Numbered from the stretch's first letter, positions 1 to 15,068 are shown. The stretch: DNA of 64,000 bases from Gammaproteobacteria bacterium Milos-ODIII6 (GCA_029228645.1 JAPTHR010000001.1:173682-237681), one strand, 5' to 3'. A program made the numbers and translations. The notes: generated from the letters alone by a model not told the origin.

Positions 1-11
1 GGCGCATTACC

Positions 12-218
12 GTAGGAGCGAGCTTGCTCGCGAAAACCGGCAGCGGGTCCAAGCCGCAAAGACGAATCCGGTCGCTGATCTTTCGCGGCCAAGGCCGCTC
101 CTACGCAGGGATCCGGCGCATTACCGTAGGAGCGAGCTTGCTCGCGAAAACCGGCAGCGGGTCCGAGCCGCAAAGACGAACCCGGTCGCTGATGATTCGC
201 GGCCAAGGCCGCTCCTAC
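12..218. repeat. Tandem BIME/REP-like repeats, two 114-bp units
   Basis: Two nearly identical 114-bp units lie head to tail. Each holds two REP-like palindromes in opposite orientation: one with core GCGAGC-TT-GCTCGC (12-34 and 126-148) and one with core GCGGCC-AA-GGCCGC (82-104 and 196-218). Each is bounded by GTAGGAG or its complement CTCCTAC. Such inverted REP pairs are known as BIMEs in pseudomonads and other gammaproteobacteria. The block lies directly upstream of glcF. No RAYT transposase gene is in the window. Confidence 0.85.
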
Positions 219-275
219 AGAAGAGCACCCCCGCCCTCGCGGGCCAGCACATCTTTCCGCACCGGGGCCACTCCC

Positions 276-1448
276 ATGCCTGAACCGGACGCACGGGCAG
301 ACGCGCTGCGGGAGGCGGACCACTGCGTGAAATGCGGGCTGTGCCTGCCCCACTGTCCGACCTACCGCCTCTATCGCAACGAGAACGAATCCCCGCGCGG
401 TCGGATCGCGCTCACCGAGGGCCTGCTCAGCGGCCGCCTGGCAGCAGACAAAGCCCTGCGAAGCCACATCGATCACTGCCTGTTGTGCCGCAACTGCGAG
501 GTGCACTGCCCATCCGGCGTGCGTCTCGCGCCGATTATCGATGCCGCCCGAAATCTCGGTGCCGGCGGAGCCGGCCTCGCCGGGCTGATCGACAGCCCCC
601 TCTTTCCCCCGGCGCGCCGCCTCGCCGCGGCACTGCACCTGCCGGGCGCACTCGGGCGGCTCGCGCGCGCGCTGCCGCGGACAAAACCGACCCCACGCTA
701 CGGCGTGCACAGCCCACGCACGGAACCCCGGGGCCGCATCAGTCTGCTGCTGGGCTGTGTCACCCGCGAGCAGCAATCCGGCGCGCTGGATGCCGCCGTG
801 ACACTACTGAATGGACTCGCTTATGCGGTCGACATTCCGCGCGGCCAGGTTTGCTGTGGCGCCTTGGCGGCCCACCAGGGGGATGCGGAGACGGCCTCCC
901 GACAGGTGCGTGAAAACCGGGAGGTGTTTGCAAAGTCGGATACGGTGGTGTCGGTCGCGAGCGCCTGTGCACTGCAGCTGCACGAGGCGATGCCGGAGCG
1001 TCCGTCGATGGATATCGTCACCTTCCTGGCACGCGAACTGCCGCAAAGCGGGCTGCGCTTCGATCGCCCGGCGGGCGCCATCGCGCTGCACGTGCCGTGC
1101 AGCCTGCACAACGGGCTGCGCGAAACCGATTCCCTGTGGCGCCTGCTCAAGGTCCTGCCCGGGCAGCGGATCGAACTGATCGGCGAGCCCGGCGATTGCT
1201 GCGGCGCGGGCGGCGCCCAACTGCTCCGGCAGCGGCAGCAGGCGGAGACATTGCGCGCCCCGCTGATCGACCGATTGCGCAAACTGCAGCCGCGCTACCT
1301 GCTGAGCACCAATGTCGGCTGCGCCCTGCATCTCGCCGAGGGTTGCCTGGCACAGGGACTGGATACCGAGGTGCTCCATCCGGTCGAGCTGCTGGCGCGT
1401 CATCTCAAGCCCGAATATTTCACCAGTCGAACAACGCCTTTGTTGTAA
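276..1448 (+). CDS. glcF: Glycolate oxidase iron-sulfur subunit GlcF
   Basis: The 390-residue protein is the Fe-S subunit that passes electrons from the GlcD/GlcE flavoproteins to the quinone pool during glycolate oxidation. Two 4Fe-4S motifs sit at C17-C20-C23-C27 and C68-C71-C74-C78. The C-terminal half has the two cysteine-rich CCG motifs of this family (C193-C194-G195 and C308-C309-G310). The open frame reaches back to position 24, but that extension is the REP repeat block; the ATG at 276 precedes the first conserved residues by 16 codons. GlcD and GlcE are not visible and would lie before position 1. Another lactate/glycolate-type heterodisulfide-like Fe-S subunit is possible. Confidence 0.85.
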   Translation: MPEPDARADALREADHCVKCGLCLPHCPTYRLYRNENESPRGRIALTEGLLSGRLAADKALRSHIDHCLLCRNCEVHCPSGVRLAPIIDAARNLGAGGAGLAGLIDSPLFPPARRLAAALHLPGALGRLARALPRTKPTPRYGVHSPRTEPRGRISLLLGCVTREQQSGALDAAVTLLNGLAYAVDIPRGQVCCGALAAHQGDAETASRQVRENREVFAKSDTVVSVASACALQLHEAMPERPSMDIVTFLARELPQSGLRFDRPAGAIALHVPCSLHNGLRETDSLWRLLKVLPGQRIELIGEPGDCCGAGGAQLLRQRQQAETLRAPLIDRLRKLQPRYLLSTNVGCALHLAEGCLAQGLDTEVLHPVELLARHLKPEYFTSRTTPLL

Positions 1449-1523
1449 GCATTTAAAACGCAGCGGATTTTCGCGCGATCCGTTGGCTATCGAAAAAGTA
1501 CCGTTTGTATCCGGCGTCGTTCT

Positions 1524-1646
1524 ATTCGGATTCCTGCGGTTTCTCGCTCGCTGTGGCTTGGCTTTCACTCAAGTCATAGCTACGGCTATGACTTTCCCTC
1601 CAAGCCGGCGCCACAACGGCTGCGAAACGCGCAGGCTCTCCGAATA
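1524..1646. repeat. Large imperfect palindrome (about 123 bp)
   Basis: The segment between glcF and coq7 folds back on itself. ATTCGGA at 1524-1530 pairs with its complement near 1641-1646, and intermediate blocks (CCTGCG, GTTTCGC-like, TGTGGC, GGCTTG) match in order. The centre is a perfect 10-bp stem, AAGTCATAGC at 1571-1580 against 1585-1594, around a TACG loop. The rest of 1449-1732 holds no gene. It is probably a non-autonomous dispersed element, or a structured bidirectional 3' end for glcF. Confidence 0.65.
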
Positions 1647-1732
1647 CTGGTCAAATATTCGGGCTAGCCTTGACGTACGCGGGGCGATCTAAGGACACTC
1701 CTTCAATCAACCAAGCCCTGGAAGCCGGACTC

Positions 1733-2377
1733 ATGACCAATCGGGAATATTCAAGCGCTGACTCGCTGCTGCTCAACCTGGACAAGGCCCTGCGCACGCT
1801 CTTCGGGCGTCCACAGACCACGGGCCGGCGCAATCCGGGCGATCGCGAGCCGGAAGCCGATCTGGACGACCGGCAGCGCGACCACATCGGGCGCCTAATG
1901 CGCATCAATCACACCGGCGAGGTGTGCGCACAGGCCCTGTACCAGGGCCAGGCCCTGACCGCGCGCGACCCCGAAACGCGGGTGAGCATGGAGCAGTCCG
2001 CGACCGAAGAAAACGATCACCTCGCCTGGTGCGAGCAGCGCATGCAGGAGCTTGGCGGGCGTCCGAGCCTGCTCAACCCGCTGTGGTATGCGGGTTCGTT
2101 CACCATCGGCGCGGTCGCGGGGGCGATTGGCGACAAGTGGAGTCTTGGCTTCGTGGCGGAGACCGAGAAGCAGGTGGAGAGTCACCTCCAGTCACACCTG
2201 GACGAAGTCCCCCCCGATGACCGCCGCAGCCGCGCCATTCTGGAACAGATGAAGGTCGACGAGATCGAGCACGGCGAGAAGGCGCTCGCGCATGGTGGGG
2301 CCGAGCTGCCCGGGCCGATCAAGCTGGCGATGCAGCTGAGCTCGAAGGTCATGACCAAGTCGGTCTATCGCCTCTGA
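1733..2377 (+). CDS. coq7: Ubiquinone biosynthesis hydroxylase Coq7
   Basis: This is the 214-residue diiron monooxygenase that hydroxylates 2-polyprenyl-3-methyl-6-methoxy-1,4-benzoquinol in the penultimate step of ubiquinone synthesis, at the inner membrane. The carboxylate and histidine ligands of the ferritin-like four-helix bundle are visible: E63, E93-x-x-H96 and E177-x-x-H180. The hydrophobic stretch around residues 115-140 fits the membrane-associated helix of the family. The ATG at 1733 gives the normal family length; the frame is open upstream to 1670. It stands alone between glcF and the convergent hemE. Confidence 0.93.
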   Translation: MTNREYSSADSLLLNLDKALRTLFGRPQTTGRRNPGDREPEADLDDRQRDHIGRLMRINHTGEVCAQALYQGQALTARDPETRVSMEQSATEENDHLAWCEQRMQELGGRPSLLNPLWYAGSFTIGAVAGAIGDKWSLGFVAETEKQVESHLQSHLDEVPPDDRRSRAILEQMKVDEIEHGEKALAHGGAELPGPIKLAMQLSSKVMTKSVYRL

Positions 2378-2397
2378 CCTAGCGATGATCGCCTAGG
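2378..2397. terminator. Weak dyad at the coq7/hemE convergent junction
   Basis: The 20-base dyad has a 5-bp outer stem (CCTAG/CTAGG) and a 3-bp inner stem with one bulged base. It fills the gap between the stop codons of coq7 and hemE. It could serve as a bidirectional terminator, but no U-run follows on either strand. Confidence 0.3.
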
Positions 2398-2400
2398 GAG

Positions 2401-3468
2401 TCAGGCCGGGTGGTATTTCCGACTCAGCTCGTGCACTGCCTCGACCATCGCCCCGGCGTGTTCCGGCGGGATCTCGGGGTGGATGCCATGCCCAAGATTG
2501 AACACGTGCCCGGAGCCCTCGCCATAGCTGGCCAGGATACCCCCCACCGCGCGGCGGATCGCCTCGGGTGAGGCGTACAGGGTGCAGGGATCGAGGTTGC
2601 CCTGCAGGGCAACGCGGTCACCGACACGCGCGCGCGCCACGCCAATATCGATTGTCCAGTCCAGTCCGAGGGCGTCGCAGCCGGTGTCGGCCATCATCTC
2701 CAGCCACTGGCTGCCACCCTTGGTGAACAGGATCACCGGCACACGCCGGCCATCCGCCTCGCGCGTGAGACCCGCGACGATGCGCTGCATGTAATCCAGC
2801 GAGAAGGCCTTGTAGTCCGAGGTTGTCAGCGCGCCGCCCCAGGTATCGAACAGCATGACCGCCTGCGCGCCTGCGGCAATCTGGGCATTCAGGTAAGCGG
2901 TGACCGAGTCGGCGAGCTTGCCCAGGAGGGCGTGCATCAGGTCCGGCGAATCGAACATCATGCCCTTGGCGAGGGCGAAGTTCTTGGTGCTGCCACCCTC
3001 GACCATGTAGGTGGCGAGGGTCCAGGGGCTGCCGGAAAAACCGATCAGCGGCACCCGCCCGTTCAACTCGCGCCGGATGGTGCGCACAGCGTCCATGACG
3101 TAGCGCAGCTCCTGCTCCGGATCCGGCACGCCGAGCGCCTCGACCGCGGCGCGATCGCGCACCGGGCGCTCGAACTTGGGGCCCTCGCCCTCACCGAAGT
3201 ACAGCCCGAGACCCATCGCGTCGGGAATGGTGAGGATGTCTGAAAAGAGAATGGCCGCATCCAGCGGGAAGCGTTCCAAGGGCTGCAGGGTAACCTCGCA
3301 GGCCAGCTCCGGGTTCTTGCACAGGTCGAGAAAACTGCCCGCCTTGGCGCGGGTGGCGCGGTACTCCGGCAGGTAACGCCCGGCCTGGCGCATCATCCAC
3401 ACCGGGGTCATGTCGACGGGCTGGCGCAGCAGGGCGCGCAGGAAACGATCGTTTTTCAGTTCAGACAT
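2401..3468 (-). CDS. hemE: Uroporphyrinogen decarboxylase HemE
   Basis: The 355-residue cytosolic enzyme decarboxylates the four acetate side chains of uroporphyrinogen III to give coproporphyrinogen III in haem synthesis. The active-site loop [11 protein letters not shown] spans residues 27-37, and the catalytic aspartate is D77 in FSDIL. Length matches the family. The ATG at 3468 has only a GGCGG-like ribosome site, which lies inside the AACCGC-armed repeat immediately upstream. The gene follows gltD in the same direction and may be transcribed with it. Confidence 0.96.
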   Translation of the reverse strand: MSELKNDRFLRALLRQPVDMTPVWMMRQAGRYLPEYRATRAKAGSFLDLCKNPELACEVTLQPLERFPLDAAILFSDILTIPDAMGLGLYFGEGEGPKFERPVRDRAAVEALGVPDPEQELRYVMDAVRTIRRELNGRVPLIGFSGSPWTLATYMVEGGSTKNFALAKGMMFDSPDLMHALLGKLADSVTAYLNAQIAAGAQAVMLFDTWGGALTTSDYKAFSLDYMQRIVAGLTREADGRRVPVILFTKGGSQWLEMMADTGCDALGLDWTIDIGVARARVGDRVALQGNLDPCTLYASPEAIRRAVGGILASYGEGSGHVFNLGHGIHPEIPPEHAGAMVEAVHELSRKYHPA

Positions 3469-3471
3469 TGA

Positions 3472-3610
3472 TTAACCGCCAAGGACGCAAAGAGCGCCAA
3501 GTTTTTGGTGTTCACCGCGAAGCGCAGGAGCAAGAAGAGCCTCCTCCAACAGAACCAGCCCGGTTATCAGAGAAGTTGCTTCTTCGCGACCTTTGCGCCC
3601 TTTGCGGTTA
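3472..3610. repeat. AACCGC-armed inverted repeat, copy 1
   Basis: The left arm (3472-3501) begins TTAACCGCCAAGGACGCAAA. The right arm (about 3583-3610) is its near complement, ending CTTTGCGGTTA. The two are separated by about 80 bases. It occupies the hemE-gltD gap, starting 4 bases from the hemE start. Related copies lie at 5100-5174 and 59643-59715. Confidence 0.75.
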
Positions 3611-3623
3611 TCTTTGGTTTTTC

Positions 3624-5078
3624 TTATCGGGGCAGGTTCGAGCTGCCCATGAGGTACTCGTCGACCGCACGCGCGGCCTGGCGGCCCTCGAGGATCGCCC
3701 ACACCACCAGCGACTGCCCACGGCGCACATCACCCGCGGCGAACACGCCCTCGACCGAGGTGTGGTAGGCGTGGTTGCCCTCGGTGCTGCCCTTGACGTT
3801 GCCGCGCGCATCCAGCTCGACGCCGAGCTCCTGGACCATGCCTTCATGCACCGGGTGGACGAAGCCCATCGCGAGGGTCACGAGGTCGGCCTTGATCTCG
3901 AATGCCGAATCCTCGACCTCGGACATCTGCCAGCGACCATTTGCATCCTTGTCCCAACGCACCAGGACGCATTTCAGAGCGCGCAGATTGCCTTCGTCGT
4001 CACCCAGGAATTCCTTGGTCAGGACATTCCAGAGACGCTCGCAACCCTCTTCCTGCGAGGTCGAGGTGCGCAGCTTGTTGGGCCAGTCCGGCCAGGTCAG
4101 ACCCTTGTCCTCTTTCTCCGGCGGGCGATCGAGGATCTCGATCTGGGTGACCGACGCCGCGCCGTGGCGGTTGGAGGTACCGATGCAGTCGGAGCCGGTG
4201 TCGCCACCGCCGATAACCACCACGTGCTTGCCCTGCGCCGGAATGAGGTGATCGGCAGCACCGGCCACGCCTTGCACGGCCTTGCTGTTGGCGCGCAGGA
4301 AATCCATGGCGAATTCGACCCCTTTCAGGTCGCGTCCGGGTATCGGCAGATCGCGCGGCTTCTCCGAACCGGCGGCGAGCAGGACGGCATCGAAGTCGTC
4401 GATCAGCTGGCGCGCAGAGAGGTCCTCGCCGATTGCGGTATTGGCATGGAATTCGACCCCTTCGGCGCGCATCTGGGCGACACGACGGTCCAGCAGGCGC
4501 TTGTTCAGCTTGAAATCCGGAATGCCGTAGCGCAGCAGGCCGCCGATGCGATCCTGCTTTTCGTAGACAACGACGCTATGGCCGACGCGCGCCAGTTGCT
4601 GCGCGGCCGCCAAACCGGCGGGGCCGGAGCCGACCACCGCAACGCGCTTGCCGGTGCGGTGTCGTGCGACCTGCGGCTTGATCCAGCCCTCCTCCCAGGC
4701 CTTGTCCGCAATCGCGCATTCGATGGTCTTGATCGTGACCGGCTCGTCGGTGATGTTGAGCGTGCAGGACTCCTGGCACGGAGCCGGGCAGATCCGCCCC
4801 GTGACCTCCGGGAAGTTATTGGTCGAGTGCAGCACCTCGATGGCATCTTGCCACTGGCCGCGGTAAACCAGGTCGTTCCAGTCCGGAATGATGTTGTTCA
4901 CCGGGCAACCCTGGTGACAGAAAGGAATACCGCAGTCCATGCAGCGCGCGCCCTGCAGACTGAGCTGCTCGTCACTCAGCGGAATGACGAATTCCTCGAA
5001 GTGGTTGACCCGATCCCCCACCGGCGCATAGGTGCGTTCCTGGCGCTCGACTTCTTTGAACCCTGTTGGTTTGCCCAT
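3624..5078 (-). CDS. gltD: Glutamate synthase (NADPH) small subunit GltD
   Basis: GltD is the 484-residue beta subunit of glutamate synthase. It takes electrons from NADPH through FAD and 4Fe-4S centres to the large subunit. The N-terminal cysteines C46, C49, C54, C58 and C97, C101, C105 bind the Fe-S clusters. The FAD fingerprint GSGPAG is at 150-155 and the NADPH fingerprint GGGDTG at 290-295. I chose the ATG at 5078, which gives the usual MGKPTGF start; the longer frame to 5108 runs into the repeat at 5100-5174. It follows gltB and forms an operon with it. Confidence 0.96.
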   Translation of the reverse strand: MGKPTGFKEVERQERTYAPVGDRVNHFEEFVIPLSDEQLSLQGARCMDCGIPFCHQGCPVNNIIPDWNDLVYRGQWQDAIEVLHSTNNFPEVTGRICPAPCQESCTLNITDEPVTIKTIECAIADKAWEEGWIKPQVARHRTGKRVAVVGSGPAGLAAAQQLARVGHSVVVYEKQDRIGGLLRYGIPDFKLNKRLLDRRVAQMRAEGVEFHANTAIGEDLSARQLIDDFDAVLLAAGSEKPRDLPIPGRDLKGVEFAMDFLRANSKAVQGVAGAADHLIPAQGKHVVVIGGGDTGSDCIGTSNRHGAASVTQIEILDRPPEKEDKGLTWPDWPNKLRTSTSQEEGCERLWNVLTKEFLGDDEGNLRALKCVLVRWDKDANGRWQMSEVEDSAFEIKADLVTLAMGFVHPVHEGMVQELGVELDARGNVKGSTEGNHAYHTSVEGVFAAGDVRRGQSLVVWAILEGRQAARAVDEYLMGSSNLPR

Positions 5079-5099
5079 TTTTGTTACCCGAACATCTGT

Positions 5100-5174
5100 A
5101 AACCGCAAAGGTCGCCAAGATACGCAAAGACCATGTCAGTAAAAGCTTTGCGCTCTTTGCGTCCTTAGCGGTTA
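5100..5174. repeat. AACCGC-armed inverted repeat, copy 2
   Basis: A 75-base version of the same element lies in the gltB-gltD gap. Its left arm, from 5100, reads AACCGCAAAGGTCGCCAAGA. Its right arm (5146-5174) carries the complementary CTTTGCG...CCTTAGCGGTTA. In a gltBD transcript it would fold into a long imperfect hairpin with a loop of about 17 bases just before gltD. Confidence 0.8.
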
Positions 5175-5184
5175 ATTATTCAAA

Positions 5185-9813
<4,629 letters not shown>

Positions 9814-9998
9814 CGCCAACCTCTTCTTCGCATGCTGAAACGGGCCAAACAGGTAACCCAGGCAGAAATATCCAGGTCCCATGGGGACGGGGCGGCCGGG
9901 CCAGTCTTCGCCCTGCGCGCACGGGGCACTCGGAGCCCCCGGACTGGCTAGGATAATGGATTACTTATATGTGGGCCAGCCCCATCAGCTCGCGCTGA

Positions 9999-10075
9999 GG
10001 GAGCACGCTTCGCCAGCGAGCCCGCTCCCACGACCACGCATAGCAGAATCGGGCGGGAGCGGCCCTGGCCGCGAA
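9999..10075. repeat. Diverged BIME-like REP pair
   Basis: Two palindromes lie between gltB and rfbC. The first has GGGAGC (9999-10004) pairing with GCTCCC (10024-10029). The second (10054-10075) reads GGGAGCGGCCCTGGCCGCGA, close to the complement of the second REP palindrome at 82-104. They are a degenerate member of the repeat family seen at the left end of the window. The rest of 9814-10094 shows no gene. Confidence 0.6.
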
Positions 10076-10094
10076 AACAAGGGTTCGAGCCGGC

Positions 10095-10640
10095 TCAGTC
10101 GAATAATTCGGCGTCAGCGAGAGGGGCACCCTCCCGGTCCTTGCCGGACAGTTTGGGGGCGTCATCCAGGAGAGGCCAGTCGATCCCCAGCGCGGGATCA
10201 TCCCAGGCGAGAGTGCGTTCGTGCTCCGGGTACCAGTAGTCGGTGGTCTTGTACAGAAACTCCGCCGCCTCCGACATCACGTAAAACCCGTGCGCGAAAC
10301 CCGGCGGAATCCACAGCATGCGCTTGTTCTCGGCCGAGAGTTGCACGCCGACCCATTGGCCAAAGGTGGCAGAGGATCGCCGCAGGTCGACTGCGACATC
10401 GAAAACCGAACCGACCACGGCGCGCACCAGTTTTCCCTGTGGCTGCTGGATCTGGTAGTGCAGCCCGCGCAGCACGCCCTGCTGCGAGCGTGAGTGATTG
10501 TCCTGGACAAACCCGGCCTGCAGGCCCTGCTCGGCCAGCGCACGCTGGTTCCAACTCTCGTAGAAGAAACCGCGCTCGTCGCCAAACACCCGTGGCTCGA
10601 TCACGAGGATGTCGGGAATTTTGCTGGGCAAGACCTTCAT
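10095..10640 (-). CDS. rfbC: dTDP-4-dehydrorhamnose 3,5-epimerase RfbC
   Basis: The 181-residue cupin enzyme epimerises C3 and C5 of dTDP-4-keto-6-deoxyglucose, the third step of dTDP-L-rhamnose synthesis. The catalytic histidine lies in RGLH (58-61), and [10 protein letters not shown] follows in the second half. The ATG at 10640 overlaps the rfbA stop as ATGA, so translation is coupled; the frame extends upstream to 10718 without conserved sequence. It is the last gene of rfbBDAC. Confidence 0.96.
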   Translation of the reverse strand: MKVLPSKIPDILVIEPRVFGDERGFFYESWNQRALAEQGLQAGFVQDNHSRSQQGVLRGLHYQIQQPQGKLVRAVVGSVFDVAVDLRRSSATFGQWVGVQLSAENKRMLWIPPGFAHGFYVMSEAAEFLYKTTDYWYPEHERTLAWDDPALGIDWPLLDDAPKLSGKDREGAPLADAELFD

Positions 10641-11548
10641 GCCTGTTGCTCCTCGTCCAGCAGGGCGAGCAGGTAGCGACCGTAGCCACTCTTTTTCAAC
10701 GGCTCGGCCAGGGCACACAACTGTTCCGCATTGAGCCAGCCGTTCTCAAAGGCGATCTCCTCCGGGCAGGCGATCTTGTAGCGCTGGCGCGCCTCGATCG
10801 TCTGCACGAAGTGCGAGGCTTCCAGCAGGCTTTCGTGGGTTCCGGTATCCAGCCAGGCAAAACCGCGGCTGAGCAGCTGCACCTGCAGATCACCCCGCTC
10901 CAGGTAGGCCTGGTTGACGCTGGTGATCTCGAGCTCGCCGCGGGCCGAGGGCTTGACCGCCTTTGCGATATCGATCACATCGTTGTCGTAGAAGTAGAGC
11001 CCGGTCACCGCGTAGCGACTCTTGGGGTTGTTCGGCTTTTCCTCGATCGAGAGCACCCGCCCCTGGGGGTCGAACTCCACCACGCCGAAGCGCTCGGGAT
11101 CCTTGACCGCGTATCCGAACACGGTGGCCCCACCCGCCTGCCGGTCGGCATCGCGCAGCAGCCGGGTGAAGCCCTGACCGTAGAACAGGTTATCGCCCAG
11201 CACCAGGCAGACCGGGTCGTTGCCGATGAAGGACTCCCCGATCAGAAAGGCCTGCGCCAGGCCATCCGGGCTCGGCTGGACCGCATACTGCAGGTCGATG
11301 CCGAACTGGCTGCCATCCCCCAGCAGGCGCTGGAATCCGGCCTGGTCCTCCGGCGTCGTGATGATCAGCACGTCACGGATGCCAGTGAGCATCAGCACCG
11401 ATAGCGGGTAGTAGATCAGTGGCTTGTCGTAGATCGGGAGCAGCTGCTTGGATACCCCCTGGGTGATCGGGTGCAGCCGCGAGCCGGTCCCACCGGCCAG
11501 TATGATCCCTTTGCGCCGGGTGTCCGACGCGCTGCCGTATTGGCTCAT
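10637..11548 (-). CDS. rfbA: Glucose-1-phosphate thymidylyltransferase RfbA
   Basis: This 303-residue nucleotidyltransferase joins dTTP and glucose-1-phosphate to form dTDP-glucose, the first step of the rhamnose pathway, and is usually feedback-inhibited by dTDP-rhamnose. The nucleotide-binding signature [14 protein letters not shown] starts at residue 14, followed by the family's [15 protein letters not shown] block. The Mg-binding LGDN and the sugar-binding EEKP motifs are present. The start overlaps the rfbD stop by ATGA and the stop overlaps the rfbC start in the same way. Confidence 0.97.
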   Translation of the reverse strand: MSQYGSASDTRRKGIILAGGTGSRLHPITQGVSKQLLPIYDKPLIYYPLSVLMLTGIRDVLIITTPEDQAGFQRLLGDGSQFGIDLQYAVQPSPDGLAQAFLIGESFIGNDPVCLVLGDNLFYGQGFTRLLRDADRQAGGATVFGYAVKDPERFGVVEFDPQGRVLSIEEKPNNPKSRYAVTGLYFYDNDVIDIAKAVKPSARGELEITSVNQAYLERGDLQVQLLSRGFAWLDTGTHESLLEASHFVQTIEARQRYKIACPEEIAFENGWLNAEQLCALAEPLKKSGYGRYLLALLDEEQQA

Positions 11549-12444
11549 TTGGGTGTCAGCTCCTTGATTGTGCGGGTGACGCCCTCGCGCCAGTCCGGCA
11601 TGCGCAGCCCGAAACCGGTCTCGATGCGATCCAGCGCCAGGCGCGAATTGTGCGGCCGTCTCGCAGGCGTGGAGAAGGCTTCCGAGCCGACCGGCACGAT
11701 CGCCTCGTCGGGTACGCGGATACTCCAGCCCGCCTCGCGCGCGGCCTGGATAAGAAAACGGGCATAGCCATGCCAGGTGGTAACGCCGCCTGCGGCGAGG
11801 TGGTAGGTGCCGGCCAAGTCGGCGTCGTTCAGGACACCGCGGATCGCGTGCACGCTGGCGTCGGCGATCAGCTCCGCCCCGGTCGGAGCGCCGAACTGGT
11901 CATCGACCACCTCGAGCCGCTCGCGCTCCGACGCCAGGCGCAGCATGGTGTGCAGGAAATTCTTGCCGCGCGCGGCGTAGACCCACTGGGTGCGGAGGAT
12001 CAGGTGGTCACCGGCGGCATGACGAATGGCCTGTTCACCCTCCCACTTGGTGCGGCCGTAGACGTTCAGTGGCGCGGCCGGATCGTCCTCGCGCCAAGCG
12101 ACCTCGCCATCACCGGCGAAGATATAGTCGGTCGAGTAATGCACCAGGAGCGCACCCTGCGCGCGCGCGGCCTCGGCAAGCACCCCGGGCGCGGTCGCGT
12201 TGATCGCCCGCGCCTGCTCCGGCTCGGCCTCGGCCCGGTCGACCGCGGTGTAGGCCGCGGCATTGACGATCACGCGCGGCCGGACCTCGCTGACGGTGCG
12301 GCGCAGTCCCTGCAAATCGGCGAGGTCACCGCAGAGCCCGTTTGCCCCCTGGCGACCGAGCGCGATGACCGCTCCCAGGGGCGCAAGGGCGCGCTGCAAC
12401 TCCCAGCCGACCTGGCCGTTCGCGCCCAGCAACAGGATACTCAT
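11545..12444 (-). CDS. rfbD: dTDP-4-dehydrorhamnose reductase RfbD
   Basis: The 299-residue short-chain dehydrogenase reduces dTDP-4-keto-L-rhamnose to dTDP-L-rhamnose with NAD(P)H, the last pathway step. The Rossmann motif GANGQVG is at 7-13 and the catalytic Y129-x-x-x-K133 in YGRTK. I chose the ATG at 12444, 4 bases after the rfbB stop; the 7-codon upstream extension overlaps rfbB and lacks conserved sequence. The pathway supplies rhamnose for O-antigen or other envelope glycans, but no glycosyltransferase gene is in the window. Confidence 0.96.
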   Translation of the reverse strand: MSILLLGANGQVGWELQRALAPLGAVIALGRQGANGLCGDLADLQGLRRTVSEVRPRVIVNAAAYTAVDRAEAEPEQARAINATAPGVLAEAARAQGALLVHYSTDYIFAGDGEVAWREDDPAAPLNVYGRTKWEGEQAIRHAAGDHLILRTQWVYAARGKNFLHTMLRLASERERLEVVDDQFGAPTGAELIADASVHAIRGVLNDADLAGTYHLAAGGVTTWHGYARFLIQAAREAGWSIRVPDEAIVPVGSEAFSTPARRPHNSRLALDRIETGFGLRMPDWREGVTRTIKELTPK

Positions 12445-12448
12445 GCGG

Positions 12449-13510
12449 TCAGTCACCCCCAACACCCAGACGTTCGCGCTGGTAGCTGCCGTCTTGCACC
12501 CGCTGGCACCAAACGGAGTTGTCCAGATACCACTGCACGGTCTTTCTCAGGCCCGTCTCGAACGTCTCGTCGGGAGTCCAGCCGAGATCGCGCTGGATCC
12601 TGCCCGCGTCGATCGCGTAGCGCAGATCATGTCCCGGGCGATCGGCCACGTGCGTGATCAGCTGGCGGTAAGGCGAATGTTGCGACGGCGCAAGCTCGTC
12701 GAGCAGCCCGCACAGCGCGTGCACCACCTCGATGTTCTGTTTCTCGTTGTGCCCGCCGATGTTGTAGGTCTCTCCGGGCAGGCCCTCGTTGAGCACCTGC
12801 CACAGGGCGCGCGCATGATCCTCGACGTGCAGCCAATCGCGCACCTGGCGACCCTCCCCATATACCGGCAGGGGCTTGCCTTCCAGGGCATTCAGGATCA
12901 TCAGGGGAATGAGCTTTTCGGGAAACTGGTAGGGACCGTAGTTGTTGGAACAGTTGGTGATCAGCGTCGGCATGCCGTAGGTGCGACGCCAGGCGCGTAC
13001 CAGGTGATCGGAACTCGCCTTGCTCGCCGAGTACGGCGAGCTCGGTGCGTATGGCGTCTCCTCGGTGAACAGCTCTTCCGGATCCTCCAGGTCACCGTAG
13101 ACCTCGTCCGTGGAAACGTGATGAAAACGGAACGCCGCCTGACCCGCTTCGTCCAGCGAAGCCCAGTAGGCACGGGCCGCTTCCAGCAGGTTGTAGGTGC
13201 CGACGATGTTGGTCTGGATGAAATCGGCCGGTCCATCAATGGAGCGGTCCACGTGCGACTCCGCCGCCAGGTGCATGATCGCATCCGGGCGGTGTTCGGC
13301 AAACACGCGTTCCAGCTCGGCGGCATCGCAGATATCGACCTGCTCGAAATGGTAGCGTGGGTCCTGGTCGACGCCGTCGAGCGACTCCAGGTTGCCGGCA
13401 TAGGTGAGCTTGTCCAAGTTGACCACCGTGGCGGTCTCATTGCGGATGATGTGACGGATGACCGCCGAACCGATGAAACCTGCGCCACCGGTAATCAGAA
13501 CACTGCGCAC
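12449..13510 (-). CDS. rfbB: dTDP-glucose 4,6-dehydratase RfbB
   Basis: RfbB (353 residues) converts dTDP-glucose to dTDP-4-keto-6-deoxyglucose using bound NAD. GGAGFIG at 8-14 binds NAD. D135-E136 in the STDEVYG block and Y160-x-x-x-K164 form the dehydratase active site. The start is a GTG at 13510, preceded by a strong GGAGA ribosome site; an apparent extension to 13792 is antisense-like sequence inside the damX region and is rejected. It is the first gene of rfbBDAC, 49 bases after damX, so it may be partly read from the aro-damX transcript. Confidence 0.95.
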   Translation of the reverse strand: MRSVLITGGAGFIGSAVIRHIIRNETATVVNLDKLTYAGNLESLDGVDQDPRYHFEQVDICDAAELERVFAEHRPDAIMHLAAESHVDRSIDGPADFIQTNIVGTYNLLEAARAYWASLDEAGQAAFRFHHVSTDEVYGDLEDPEELFTEETPYAPSSPYSASKASSDHLVRAWRRTYGMPTLITNCSNNYGPYQFPEKLIPLMILNALEGKPLPVYGEGRQVRDWLHVEDHARALWQVLNEGLPGETYNIGGHNEKQNIEVVHALCGLLDELAPSQHSPYRQLITHVADRPGHDLRYAIDAGRIQRDLGWTPDETFETGLRKTVQWYLDNSVWCQRVQDGSYQRERLGVGGD

Positions 13511-13559
13511 TTGATCTCTCCTTACTCTAGAGCCGAATGGGCCTTGTAGCGCGCGATTC

Positions 13560-15068
13560 TTACCGCTCCGCGAGCTGTTGCTGGATGGACCCAAATGTTC
13601 TTGGCCACACGCCGCTGAGCGCCTTCGGCAGGTTGCGCCGCGCCGCCAACGCGCTGTCCCGGTCCGGGTAGTCGCCGGCAACCAGGGAGTGCCAGGGCTG
13701 GCCGCCGAGATCGCGCGCGAACACCGCATAAGGCCGGGTGATACCGTGCTTGCGGATGAAGCGGTCGATGGAGCTCCGGTCACGACTGCCAACCAGCTGC
13801 AGGGTGTAACGGCCGGGCGATCGGCTCCTTAACCAACCGAGCCCGGTGTCGCCTCTGGCCACCTTGAGTACCTTTTTCTCCGGCGGAGGCGGCTTCCCGG
13901 CTGCTTTGCGCTTCTCCGGGACCGTCGCTTGCGTCGCGGGCTCCGGGGTCTTCTCCACGGGGGCGCCCGCCGCCGGGCCTTCACCATCGGCGGGTGGCTG
14001 CGGTGGCTGCGGCGGCTGTTCGGCAGCCAGGATCGCGGCATCGATAACGGCGTCCAGGATCGGGTCGCTGGGCGCCTCCTGGCCGGCGTCCCTGTCCTCG
14101 GGCGGGGCCGGGTCCGCAACCAAACCCGGCGCGGACTCGACCGGAGGCATCGCTCGCACCGCCGACCGGAAGTCTTCATCCGGCCGGGCAGTGCTGGCCG
14201 GGTCCATCGCTGCGCCTGCGGCTAGATCGGCCCCGGTCCCGGCGGCATCAACGACGCCGGATGCAGGCTCGCTGTCGATCGCCGGCTCCTCATCGACCAG
14301 CTCCACTCCATCCCCGGACGGCGCGAACAGGGCGTTGATGCGATCCTGGAAAAGCAGCACGAGCACCAGCAACAGCAGTAGCGAGGCGGCGATTCCAATC
14401 AGGCGCCAGTTCAGCGATGCACGCCGCGGCTCCAGCTGCTTCAGCCCTTTGGCCCCTGGCATGTTCGGTGGTGGCAGGCCGGCCAGGGCATCCAGCAGAG
14501 GACCCGGCTGCCCGCCGGAAGCGCGATGCAGGCTGGCAACCAGGCTTTCATCGAACACACCTTCCGAGCCACCTGCCTGCGCGCGCAGGAATGCCCGGCT
14601 CTGGTCCTCGGTGAATGCGGGGAGATCCACACACTGCAGCTGCAGATCGCCGAGGCCCAGGGTCGGACCGCCGTTCCCGAGCAGGACGATCCTTTGCCGG
14701 GCCGGGTCGAAGGATCTGAGCTGCTCCAGCTCTGCCGGGCCGAGTGTATCCGCATCGTCGATGATCCGGAGCGTCGGACGGTCGACCTGGGATTGAATCA
14801 GCAGATCCAGTTCGGAATCGCCGCTGACAAGTGGCCGCTGAGACGGCGCGCTGGGGGCACTCTCTATCGAGGCACCGTCTGCGCCGCTCTGCCAGGTGAT
14901 CTCGTAGTCCGGCTCCAGGGTCGCCAGCAGCTGCTGCATGAAACGGGTCTTGCCGGCGCCACGCGGGCCGCGCAGATAGAGGACCGTCTCGGCGTTGTTT
15001 ATCAGGTGGACCAGCAGCTGGGCACGCTCAGCCCGCTCCGGGGTCTCGAAATAGACGCTGCCGGTCAT
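13560..15068 (-). CDS. damX: DamX-like protein: P-loop ATPase, membrane span, SPOR domain
   Basis: The 502-residue protein has an N-terminal P-loop ATPase module with Walker A GPRGAGKT (34-41) and a Walker B-like RIIDDAD (101-107). A single membrane span follows at about 222-240, then a long Pro/Ala-rich periplasmic linker and a C-terminal SPOR domain (about 420-495) that binds denuded septal peptidoglycan. This architecture and the position after aroB match DamX, a cell-division protein. Its start overlaps the aroB stop by ATGA. What the ATPase part does is not clear from the sequence. Confidence 0.85.
   Translation of the reverse strand: MTGSVYFETPERAERAQLLVHLINNAETVLYLRGPRGAGKTRFMQQLLATLEPDYEITWQSGADGASIESAPSAPSQRPLVSGDSELDLLIQSQVDRPTLRIIDDADTLGPAELEQLRSFDPARQRIVLLGNGGPTLGLGDLQLQCVDLPAFTEDQSRAFLRAQAGGSEGVFDESLVASLHRASGGQPGPLLDALAGLPPPNMPGAKGLKQLEPRRASLNWRLIGIAASLLLLLVLVLLFQDRINALFAPSGDGVELVDEEPAIDSEPASGVVDAAGTGADLAAGAAMDPASTARPDEDFRSAVRAMPPVESAPGLVADPAPPEDRDAGQEAPSDPILDAVIDAAILAAEQPPQPPQPPADGEGPAAGAPVEKTPEPATQATVPEKRKAAGKPPPPEKKVLKVARGDTGLGWLRSRSPGRYTLQLVGSRDRSSIDRFIRKHGITRPYAVFARDLGGQPWHSLVAGDYPDRDSALAARRNLPKALSGVWPRTFGSIQQQLAER

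Noticed and set aside
13511-13792. Longer N-terminus for RfbB
   Set aside because: A GTG at 13510 with a strong GGAGA site begins exactly at the conserved first strand; the extension runs into damX sequence.
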